Below, piece by piece: positions 19,895 through 26,519 of a stretch of 26,519 nt of DNA. The notes under the pieces are model-generated. The model had not been told where the DNA came from. It did not search any database and worked only from the letters and a program-made list of their open reading frames with translations. Both the position numbers and the translations under genes were made by a program. How positions within the stretch are numbered: the stretch's first letter is position 1; each line of letters opens with the position of its first letter. The stretch comes from Strigomonas culicis. Lineage: Eukaryota > Euglenozoa > Kinetoplastea > Trypanosomatida > Trypanosomatidae. Location: NCBI GenBank assembly GCA_000482145.1, contig AUXH01000235.1:1-26519 (forward strand), given 5' to 3'.

Positions 19895-20273
19895 ACGACG
19901 AAAGAAAGAAGGAAAAAGAAAGAACAAAAAAAAACAATAAAAAACAATTGCAAAAAAAAAAATGGATGAATTAAAAAAGGAATTGAAAGAGACAGAATGT
20001 CTTCGTTGATTGTGTCTATACTATGTCGTGTAATGAAGTTAACAAAAACAAAAAGAGCAACGAAAGACATTTAGTTGTTGTAAGGCTCTTTCGGTTAGCT
20101 TCTTATTAGATGTTTGTTGCAATATGACGTTCTTCGTGTGCTTGGTTCGTGTAAATGGTCTCTATTACTACAAAGAAAAAAAAAAGCGATCCTTACTACT
20201 TTTCATTCCAAAACGTTTTCATGGAAAAATTTGGTGCCCTATTTATCTCTATCACTATTATCTCTATTATCAT

Positions 20274-20275
<2 letters not shown>
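19895..20275. other. Spacer without a recognised gene
   Basis: The stretch begins with an A- and G-rich part (19900-20000), probably the delta-COP 3' untranslated region, and becomes T-rich toward the ribosomal gene. The frames that cross it join the eL39 frame without a break but are interrupted as message by the acceptor at 20318. Confidence 0.6.
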
Positions 20276-20305
<30 letters not shown>

Positions 20306-20318
20306 CCGATTTTGTCAG
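20276..20318 (+). promoter_or_regulatory. Strong spliced-leader acceptor for eL39
   Basis: A (CT)13 run (20279-20304) continues as CCCGATTTTGTCAG, AG at 20317-20318. It gives a 25-nt leader before the ATG at 20344. This is the cleanest acceptor signal in the window. Confidence 0.8.
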
Positions 20319-20343
20319 ATACAAAAAGAAGAAGAAAAGGAAA

Positions 20344-20499
20344 ATGGGTCGCTTCAAGCCTCTGGCAGTGAAGAAGAAGTACGCGAAGAAGATGAACCAG
20401 AACCGCCCTGTGCCGTACTGGATCCGCATGCGTACGGGCAACCGCATCAAGTGGAACGAGAAGCGCCGCCACTGGCGCCGCACGAAGCTGAACTACTAA
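20344..20499 (+). CDS. RPL39: 60S ribosomal protein eL39 (L39e)
   Basis: eL39 is a tiny, highly basic protein of the large cytosolic ribosomal subunit that lines the peptide exit tunnel. The product has 51 residues, the standard family length. It keeps the family's landmarks: [21 protein letters not shown] near the start (positions 4-24), then the WIRMRTGN segment and the C-terminal [11 protein letters not shown]. The start is set by the acceptor 25 bases upstream and by the exact family length. The upstream in-frame extension would be discarded by trans-splicing. Confidence 0.98.
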   Translation: MGRFKPLAVKKKYAKKMNQNRPVPYWIRMRTGNRIKWNEKRRHWRRTKLNY

Positions 20500-20734
20500 G
20501 CAATAAACCATAATATATGTATATGTATGTATATGGGATTTGCTATGAGTTCGCTTCTCATTCGCTTCATCTTTTTTCTTTCCTTTGTATCCTACAATAT
20601 GGAATGATTTTTATTTTCTTGCTTTCTATCATTAAAAAAAAACTATATACATATACATGTACACGTTTTCCTTAATAAAAAAAAAACTCTATGGTGGCGG
20701 TCAAACACTGTAGTATACGATGCACGTGAATAGA

Positions 20735-20768
20735 TCTCTTCTTTATTTCTCCTTTTTTTTTCTTAAAG
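20735..20768 (+). promoter_or_regulatory. Candidate spliced-leader acceptor for the 20833 gene
   Basis: A T- and C-rich tract (TCTCTTCTTTATTTCTCC, T8) ends in CTTAAAG, AG at 20767-20768; a second AG follows in ACAG near 20780. The leader would be about 55-65 nt. The rest of the 333-base spacer holds A runs and TATATG repeats only. Confidence 0.6.
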
Positions 20769-20832
20769 ACAACTCTACAGCTACATACATTTCTGTTGTT
20801 GTTATTCCTCCTTTTATTTCTTATTTATCATT

Positions 20833-22212
20833 ATGAATCACACGGATCCGAACAACAACAGCAGCAAAAGGAATACTACCACTACTGTTGCTGCTACGCA
20901 TGTGCACGATGGCCTCACAAAAGCCGAGCACATTCAACAACTACTTTCCGACACTGAAACCATACAGTCCTTTCTCGTCCACTTCACGCAACAGGAACAG
21001 GTGCTGCAGCAGCGGCTGGTGCAGCAGCGTCAGATGTTCCTGCAGCTCAGCGCCGCCACGGACACGCTGTGTGCCATCCTCACCGCGCGGACGGCGCGCA
21101 ACGCAAACTACCCAACGCAGTTCTACTCCCTCCACGAGGTGCTGCTGCTTTACCAGCGGCAGCGGGCAGCAGCAGCAGCAGCGGGAGAAGGTGGCGCGAG
21201 TGGTGCGCTGGAGGAGAGCGACCGCAAGCAGCAGCGGCAGACCGTCGACTATCGGAAGGTGATGGAAGTGCGGCTGTTCGACACACACGGCCTGCATCCA
21301 TCGCACCCGCTGCTGTTCGGCTCCCTACAGAGCACCTCCTTCTCCATCCTGCTGAACGACTTTTTTTTCAAGTGGTTTCCCATCATCACCCTCCACATCA
21401 AGCGCGTCGCGCCGTCGCGTCTCGATGCGCCGGACCGCGGTCCGACCCCGTACACGTCCTTCCTATCGGACCTCCGCGGGCCGCAGCAGTACGCTCTCTT
21501 TCTGCTCTTCACCGCCGTGCTGCGGCAGTGGCTGCAGTACCTGGACTACGCGACGCGGCCGGTGTGGGTGCAGCCGGCAGCGGCGGCGCCCCCACCGCCG
21601 GTGGCGGATGGCGGCGCGCGACTGTACGAGTCCACCGTTGCCTGCCACCGCGTGCTGCAGCGGCCGGCGCTGAGGGACAAGCTGCGGCTCTTCTGCGTCG
21701 AGCTCGTCGACGTCGCGGAGATCTTCTTGGGCGAGGCGCAGCACGTCGCGCAGCGCGGCGGCGGCGCCTGGCCCGTCGCCACGCCGGACGCACTCGCGGC
21801 GCTGCCGGCGCGCTACGTGGCGGCGGCGGTGCCCCCCAAGCGGCCGCGCACCCAGTCGCCGCCACCGGAGGGCGCGGAGGATGCGGCGCTGTGCCGCGTG
21901 CTGGCCTCCGTCGCCCACTTTTTTGACGACGCCGCGGCCTCCGATACAGCGTGTGCCCGCACCGCGCCGCACGCCGAAGGCGGTCTCTGCGCCACGCCCT
22001 CTCTGATCGGCGCGCAGCCGTCGCGCCGCGCGGCGGCGGCGGCGGTGCGTGTTGCACCACCGAAGCGCGAGCGGTCAGCGGAGGGGATGGTGGTGGACGC
22101 GGGTGGGGGGGAGGCGGCGCCGCCGCTGCTGTTGAAGACTGGTGAACTGTTCTTCCTCGCCGACCTCGCCCGCCATCTGGAGAGCCGGATCAGCGAATTG
22201 GCGAACCTCTAA
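20833..22212 (+). CDS. Unrecognised Ala/Gln-rich protein, possibly nuclear
   Basis: I do not recognise the family of this 459-residue product. Its N-terminus is Asn/Thr-rich (1-25). A helical, Gln- and Leu-rich stretch follows (about 27-90, with TQQEQVLQQRLVQQRQMFLQ), likely a coiled coil. A more ordered middle part (about 138-235) contains VDYRKVMEVRLFDTHGLHPS, LLNDFFFKWFPIITLHIKRV and QYALFLLFTAVLRQWLQYLD. The C-terminal half is Ala/Pro-rich with two basic patches, PPKRPRTQSPP near 335 and PPKRERSAE near 411, that resemble nuclear import signals, and it ends in a short Leu-rich helix. High-GC third positions and one long frame starting at an ATG behind a good acceptor support a real gene. 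A nuclear role is only an inference from the basic patches. Confidence 0.85.
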   Translation: MNHTDPNNNSSKRNTTTTVAATHVHDGLTKAEHIQQLLSDTETIQSFLVHFTQQEQVLQQRLVQQRQMFLQLSAATDTLCAILTARTARNANYPTQFYSLHEVLLLYQRQRAAAAAAGEGGASGALEESDRKQQRQTVDYRKVMEVRLFDTHGLHPSHPLLFGSLQSTSFSILLNDFFFKWFPIITLHIKRVAPSRLDAPDRGPTPYTSFLSDLRGPQQYALFLLFTAVLRQWLQYLDYATRPVWVQPAAAAPPPPVADGGARLYESTVACHRVLQRPALRDKLRLFCVELVDVAEIFLGEAQHVAQRGGGAWPVATPDALAALPARYVAAAVPPKRPRTQSPPPEGAEDAALCRVLASVAHFFDDAAASDTACARTAPHAEGGLCATPSLIGAQPSRRAAAAAVRVAPPKRERSAEGMVVDAGGGEAAPPLLLKTGELFFLADLARHLESRISELANL

Positions 22213-22434
22213 CGGCGCCGTCGGAAAAGGAAAAAAAAAGAGGAAACAGACACACACACATACACATACAGATTGATGAAGCGGTGAAAACAAAAACTCT
22301 CTGCTCACTGTTATGACTGAATACGTCAATCTATTTTATCTCTGCGTAAAAAAAAAAAAAAAGTTGTGTGGGTGTGTGGGTGGGTGTGCGTATTAGTGCT
22401 CATGTGCGTGGGTGGTTCTTTATTAAATGGTATA

Positions 22435-22582
22435 TTCTCTTTCCTTCTTCTCGCTTCTTCCACAGAAAACCATACAAAGCTATTAACTCGCACAATTGCT
22501 TTCCTACCTTTGCACTTTTTTTTTTTGCTGTTCCTTCCCCTTTTTTCCTTGTGGCTCACACATTGCATTTCATATTCACCAG
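22435..22582 (+). promoter_or_regulatory. Candidate spliced-leader acceptors for the NYN-like/WW gene
   Basis: Two tracts are present. CTCTTTCCTTCTTCTCGCTTC ends in CCACAG (AG at 22464-22465), and a later T-rich tract (about 22518-22556) leads to CACCAG (AG at 22581-22582). Leaders would be 170 or 53 nt before ATG 22636. The rest of the 423-base spacer holds CA and GTGTGGG repeats. Confidence 0.55.
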
Positions 22583-22635
22583 TTTAATAGAAGAGGCAAA
22601 GTATTCTAAAAAAAAAGAAAACAATAAAAAAAAAC

Positions 22636-24915
22636 ATGGTGTTCCTACTCGTTGACGGAGACTACTTCTTAACCGGCTTCCAGCCGACGTCCGATGCGGA
22701 GGTCGGCGCGGCCATCACGGAGCTGGAGGTGTCGCTGCATGACCAGCTGCTGGGGAAGAACAGCGGCAGCGCCGCGTTTGATCGCGAGCACTACCGCAAC
22801 ATGATCGAGATCCGCGTCGTCCTCTTCTCGTCCGCGCTCATCCACTCGCTCCCGGCGGCGGAGAAGAACACACTCATCTCGACCTTTCGTCGCTTCCGCT
22901 ATCAGACGACCATCTTGGACAACTTTGCGAAGCGGCCCGGCAGCCCCATCGACGCCGCTCTCTGCACAAAGGCCATTTCCTTCGCCATGATGCCGCGCGC
23001 GCCCGTTGCGGCGACGGTCAGCAGCCCCGGCGGCGCACCCATGGCGCCGGACGGCAGCGGCGCGGGCGAGGCCGCCCACCAGATCTTCTGCTTCGTGACG
23101 GCCAACGCGTATCTGTCCGCGGCGCTGGACTTCATCACATCGAAGAGCACGACCGCGTGTGACGTGCTCTTCGTGCTGTACGAGAAGGACGAGGTGGAAG
23201 AGCAACTGTTGGCGTACATCAGCCCCTTCTATCTCAACCGCCGCCACGCCAACATCGGCAGCGGCATCGCGAGCATGCCGCGCAAGAACAAGGGCGTGTG
23301 CTTCATCCCCAACACCGAGGCGGCTGCGTCGGCGCTGGCGGTGATGCAGCAGGAGGGCAAGGACCTGCCTATCTCCGTGCTGTCCGAGCTCAAGCGTATG
23401 CAGGAGACACTCACGACGCGGCGCCAGCCGCAGCTGAGTGAGACCACGGCCACGCCCAGCGGGTCGTGGCTCGTCGACACGGCGCCGTCGGAGGCCCACA
23501 AGGAGAGCTTTGTGCACCGGCAGCAGGAGCAGCAGCTGTACCTGCCGCCGCCGATCCCGGGCCTGCCCAACCCGCTGGACGCGGGCAGCGCACCGCCCGC
23601 CGCGGAGCTGCAGAGCGAGCCATCGCTCCCACCGTCCGCGCTCTCCGGCCTGCAGCCAAACCCGCTGTCAAGCGACGCCGCGGCGCCGCCCGCCGCCGCG
23701 GCCAGCCCCTCCTCGTCCACCCTCATGGAGCCGCCGGCGCCCGCGTCCGCGGCGAACAGCAACAACACCGCCGACGTCTTTGCGAACTTCATGACCGCCG
23801 ACACGCACCTCGCGACTACCGCGATGAGCGCCGCGAACAACCTGAGCGCCGCGCCGCCGGTGTCGTCGCCGCCGTCGTCGGCCGTGAAGCGTGCAAGGCA
23901 GATGCCGCCGCTGACGCTGGACGGCGGCAGCGGCGGCCCCGCCACCGCAAAGGACCTCCTCGCGTTTCTCGAGACGACGACGGTGGAGCCGAAGGTGTCG
24001 ACGACGCTTCCCAAGCAGTGGTCGCTCTTCTACGACGCCCAGCGGAAGCAGCACTACTTCTGTTACACGGACAGCCAAGGCCGCCAGCGCACCACGTGGC
24101 AGCACCCCCTCGGCTCCGCGAGGCAGGAAGAGCTCGAGGCGGGCTGCCTCCTCTGGTTCCAGGACTACTTTGCCAACCACGCCAACGTCGGTGCGGCCGG
24201 CGGCGCCCAGCCGGCTCTGTCGGAGGAGCAGCAGCTCTCGCTGCTGCTCGGCGACCTGAACGGCGCGGGCAAGGACGCGCCGGCGAAGAACGAGGAGGTG
24301 CCCGCCAGCGGCCCCGCCACCGCGGCGCTGCCCGTTGGCTGGGAGGAGCGCGTCGACCCGCGCAGCGGCCGCACCTTTTACATCAACCACAACACGAAGG
24401 AAACGACGTGGGTGCAGCCCGGGCGGCAGGCGCAGGCCCCCAACGCGGAGAGCAGCATCAACGCCAATCCCAACAGCGCGAAGGAGAAGGATGACGAGTG
24501 GGAGGAAAAGGTGGACAAGAATACGGGCCGCACCTTCTACGTCAACCACAAGCTGAAGAAGACCACGTGGACGAAGCCGGAAAAGCCGCAGCAGGCCTCG
24601 CCGGCGCCCGCGAGTGCGAATAATAATACCAGCCTGAACAACAACTCCACCTCAAGCCAAAAATCGGAATGGGAAAGCCGCATCGACCCGAGGAGTGGTC
24701 GCACCTTCTACATCAATCACAGGACGAAGGAAACCAGCTGGACCAAGCCGCAGGGCTTTGCGGAGGCGGATCCGAAGCCGAACCAGAGCACCACCACCAC
24801 CACGACCAGTGCCGCTAACGCTTCGCTCTGGGAGGCGCGCGTGGACCCCAAAACGGGTCGGACCTTCTATGTCAACCATCAGACCAAGCAGACCAGCTGG
24901 ACCAAGCCACAGTAA
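22636..24915 (+). CDS. NYN/PIN-like domain protein with five WW domains
   Basis: The 759-residue product has three parts. Residues 1-235 look like a divergent NYN (PIN-like nuclease) domain: a first strand with acidic residues (FLLVDGDYF, Asp7 and Asp9), a middle segment with Asp106 (SPIDAALCTKAISFAMM), a strand FCFVTANAYLSAALDFI (151-167), and DVLFVLYEKDE (176-186). The usual SGDSDF-type acidic motif is absent at 155-160, so nuclease activity is doubtful. Residues 240-455 are Pro/Ala/Ser-rich and probably disordered. Five WW domains follow: 458-492 (W462, W488), 565-597 (W569, W592), 619-649 (W622, W645), 676-706 (W679, W702) and 729-759 (W732, W755). WW domains bind Pro-rich peptides and also occur in trypanosome RNA-regulatory zinc-finger proteins. 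A role in RNA control is inference. The protein ends four residues after the last WW Trp. Confidence 0.88.
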   Translation: MVFLLVDGDYFLTGFQPTSDAEVGAAITELEVSLHDQLLGKNSGSAAFDREHYRNMIEIRVVLFSSALIHSLPAAEKNTLISTFRRFRYQTTILDNFAKRPGSPIDAALCTKAISFAMMPRAPVAATVSSPGGAPMAPDGSGAGEAAHQIFCFVTANAYLSAALDFITSKSTTACDVLFVLYEKDEVEEQLLAYISPFYLNRRHANIGSGIASMPRKNKGVCFIPNTEAAASALAVMQQEGKDLPISVLSELKRMQETLTTRRQPQLSETTATPSGSWLVDTAPSEAHKESFVHRQQEQQLYLPPPIPGLPNPLDAGSAPPAAELQSEPSLPPSALSGLQPNPLSSDAAAPPAAAASPSSSTLMEPPAPASAANSNNTADVFANFMTADTHLATTAMSAANNLSAAPPVSSPPSSAVKRARQMPPLTLDGGSGGPATAKDLLAFLETTTVEPKVSTTLPKQWSLFYDAQRKQHYFCYTDSQGRQRTTWQHPLGSARQEELEAGCLLWFQDYFANHANVGAAGGAQPALSEEQQLSLLLGDLNGAGKDAPAKNEEVPASGPATAALPVGWEERVDPRSGRTFYINHNTKETTWVQPGRQAQAPNAESSINANPNSAKEKDDEWEEKVDKNTGRTFYVNHKLKKTTWTKPEKPQQASPAPASANNNTSLNNNSTSSQKSEWESRIDPRSGRTFYINHRTKETSWTKPQGFAEADPKPNQSTTTTTTSAANASLWEARVDPKTGRTFYVNHQTKQTSWTKPQ

Positions 24916-25169
24916 GCAGCGAAACGACGGGATTGTGTTATAATGGCCCTTTTTTTTTTTTCTACATGTAGCGTGTGCTGCCCAAAGAAAGACAAAATGG
25001 TAATATACAGTAGAATTTCCTTTTTTTTTTAACTTATACTCTAGTGGGCATTCTTCTTTTTTCTTTTGCAGTAATATTTGAACAAAGAAAGAAAAAATGA
25101 AAAAGGGAGGTGACGTGTCAAGAGGCGAAGAAAAAAAACAATCTCCTGCTAGCACACAAAGGTCTGCAC

Positions 25170-25207
25170 TTTTCTTTCTCCACCCTCTCCTCTTCCTTTT
25201 CCCGTAG
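25170..25207 (+). promoter_or_regulatory. Orphan polypyrimidine-AG signal before the tRNA
   Basis: A tract of almost pure C and T (TTTTCTTTCTCCACCCTCTC and onward) ends in CCCGTAG, AG at 25206-25207. No credible gene follows on this strand; the convergent tRNA starts 54 bases later. In kinetoplastids poly(A) site choice is coupled to a downstream polypyrimidine tract, so it may serve to end the WW-gene mRNA. Confidence 0.55.
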
Positions 25208-25251
25208 TTCCAACACAAACAGTCCCAAACAGCGGGCAGCGCGACACCCCG

Positions 25252-25258
25252 AAAAAAA
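25252..25258 (-). terminator. RNA polymerase III T-run terminator
   Basis: Seven T on the - strand start two bases after the tRNA discriminator base. This is the usual Pol III stop signal. Confidence 0.9.
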
Positions 25259-25260
25259 GT

Positions 25261-25332
25261 CACTCCTACCTGGACTCGAACCAGGGTTACCGGATTCAGA
25301 GTCCGGGGTGATAACCGCTACACTATAGGAGC
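25261..25332 (-). tRNA. tRNA-Gln (anticodon CUG)
   Basis: The - strand folds into a complete 72-base cloverleaf. The acceptor stem is GCTCCTA with TAGGAGT (one G-T pair), the D stem GTG with CAC, the anticodon stem CCGGA with TCCGG, and the T stem CCTGG with CCAGG around TTCGAGT; the discriminator is G. The anticodon CTG lies opposite 25297-25299, after T33, and reads CAG. The internal promoter boxes are intact (A box TAGTGTAGCGG, B box GGTTCGAGTCC). No intron is present and CCA is not encoded, as expected for a eukaryotic nuclear gene. It is transcribed toward the + strand gene array. Confidence 0.97.
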
Positions 25333-26519
25333 GCGTGAACAAAAGGGCACATTCACACTACCTGAATACAGAACCTCCCTCCAGGGTAAATGAGGGGTGG
25401 AAGAGGAAGCCCCCGCCTAAGGGATGTCCGAGAAAAGGGGGGGCACGCACCAAAGGACCTGATCCCCTCACCCTTTGCACCAGAACCCCACAGCAAGAGG
25501 GTAATATCCGCAGCCCAAAGCGATTAGTTAACTTTAACAAACGACACAAATCAGAAGAGGGGCGCAAGGCCATTAGCCCCCCCCCTCCTCCCATTATCAT
25601 ACGAAAGCAACACCCTCACACGGCGCGCAAATGGGCAACCCCGTAAACAGTGCAAATGGATAAGCGATGGGGGCCCCCCGGTGCGAAGGGCGGCGCCCCC
25701 CATCCGCAAGCCCCAAAAACCCACAGCACACCGCAGGCAAAGCCACACCAGCCAAAGCAGCAACCTCCCAAGGCCCCGAAGCGGACCATCGGGGGGGGGG
25801 GTTGGTCGTCGACAAAGGCCACCCAGGTCCTTTAGCATTCTCTGTATGTGCATGCCCGTGGCGGTGCCCCTGTGTAGTCAGCTGTTGCGTGCGACGCTCT
25901 GAATCATGGTATTGCCGTTCCTTATTTTCCAGCGAAAGTACTTTAAAAGATTCAATTCCAGAAGGTAATTCTATCATTTCCTTGTTTTTTCAACGCCCGA
26001 GGCCCAGGCACACACGCCCTTTCCCCAAACCAACCGGCGGCCCCCGAAAAACAAGTTCACAGTTAACGGGTTCACTCTAATCAAACTCCGCCATTCGTGT
26101 CACGTTGTCCTCTGATCAAAATGAAAACGTGTGCTTGCTGTGGATGGATGGGATGCCCCCCCCCCCCTCCTGAGAACCACGGCCCAAGAGACCGGCGCAC
26201 CCGCCTTTGGCCCCCGCATCAACGAATTCATTGACTCCACCGTTCCTATTCATCCATCAGCACTTTTTTCCCCATTGGACGCTTGCTATTTCACTTCATG
26301 CTGTGCGAACCCGCGTTCGGGAATAGAACTTGCGCGAAAGGGCGCCCCCCCCCCAAAAAAAAAAAGAAAAGCAAGCAGGAAAGAGAATCCCCCCAGGGCA
26401 ACCCTAGCGACCACTTTGAATACACAACGGGTAATTCTTTTTAGCACAAAGTGAAAAAGAAAATAGGCATCCCACATCTCATTCAGTAACTGACCCCACG
26501 CAATCTCCACCGCTTTGCG
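25333..26519. other. Gene-free region with unusual base composition
   Basis: I find no convincing protein or RNA gene in these 1187 bases. Open frames are short, rich in Pro, Arg and Gly, and lack recognisable domains. The first part, to about 25800, is nearly free of T on the + strand. Long homopolymers occur: G11 at 25791-25801, C12 at 26156-26167, and C10 followed by A11 at 26345-26365. The texture differs from the T-rich spacers to the left, and fits a transcription-unit boundary or strand-switch region. Confidence 0.6.
25669..25702. repeat. GC palindrome and flanking G/C-rich hairpin sequence
   Basis: GGGGG followed directly by CCCCCC makes a 10-base perfect palindrome at 25669-25678, then GGTGCGAAGGGCGGCGCCCCCC, which could also fold with the G-run. 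A similar AAGGGCG-plus-C-run motif recurs near 26338-26354. Confidence 0.7.

Larger units (their letters stand above)
24916..25260. other. Spacer between the last + strand gene and the convergent tRNA
   Basis: This 345-base stretch holds T-runs, an A-rich part and a well-formed polypyrimidine-AG signal (see 25170-25207). It probably contains the WW gene's 3' untranslated region and poly(A) site. The short frames in it run into the antisense of the tRNA and look non-coding. Confidence 0.6.

Noticed and set aside
25597..25977. - strand frame of 126 codons in the terminal region
   Set aside because: The first 35 residues look ordinary, but the rest is Gly/Pro/Arg-rich sequence from the G/C-run block, and no domain or family is recognisable.
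26300..26335. tRNA-like GCGAACCCGCGTTCGGG element
   Set aside because: It resembles a B box only loosely and makes a short hairpin; no acceptor, D or anticodon stems can be built around it.
25333..26519. Possible retroelement or 5S/spliced-leader RNA gene
   Set aside because: No reverse-transcriptase motif, terminal repeat, 5S rRNA sequence or spliced-leader sequence that I recognise is present on either strand.

Overview
The window looks like nuclear DNA from a kinetoplastid protist, most likely a trypanosomatid; I cannot name the genus. Eight intronless protein genes lie head to tail on the + strand, separated by AT-rich spacers of about 0.3-0.6 kb. Most spacers hold a polypyrimidine tract followed by AG shortly before the next ATG, which is the signature of spliced-leader trans-splicing of polycistronic transcripts. 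Coding regions are GC-rich at third positions, while spacers are full of T, A, CT, AT and GT runs. A tRNA gene on the opposite strand closes the gene array, and the last 1.2 kb holds no convincing gene.

Layout: (1) 388-5652, a giant cullin with its NEDD8-type C-terminus intact and many poly-Asn insertions. (2) 6191-10378, a large, probably mitochondrial protein carrying at least three, perhaps four, degenerate repeats that resemble the end of a double-stranded-RNA-binding fold. (3) 10678-12126, a divergent cyclophilin lacking the usual catalytic Arg and Trp. (4) 12732-17354, a CSC1/OSCA/TMEM63 (DUF221) membrane channel with very long loops. (5) 17963-19894, the delta subunit of the COPI coatomer. 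(6) 20344-20499, 51-residue ribosomal protein eL39. (7) 20833-22212, an unrecognised Ala/Gln-rich protein with two basic patches. (8) 22636-24915, a protein joining an N-terminal NYN/PIN-like domain to five WW domains. (9) 25261-25332, tRNA-Gln(CUG) on the - strand with a Pol III T-run. (10) 25333-26519, non-coding DNA with a block almost free of T on the + strand and long G, C and A homopolymers.

The genes do not form a pathway. As usual in trypanosomatids they appear co-transcribed but unrelated in role: protein turnover, mitochondrial RNA biology, protein folding, ion transport, vesicle traffic, translation and possibly RNA regulation. The most unusual items are the NYN-like/WW fusion, the dsRBD-like repeat protein, the cyclophilin with altered active site, and the strand-asymmetric block beside the tRNA. 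No CRISPR array, mobile element or virus-like gene was seen.
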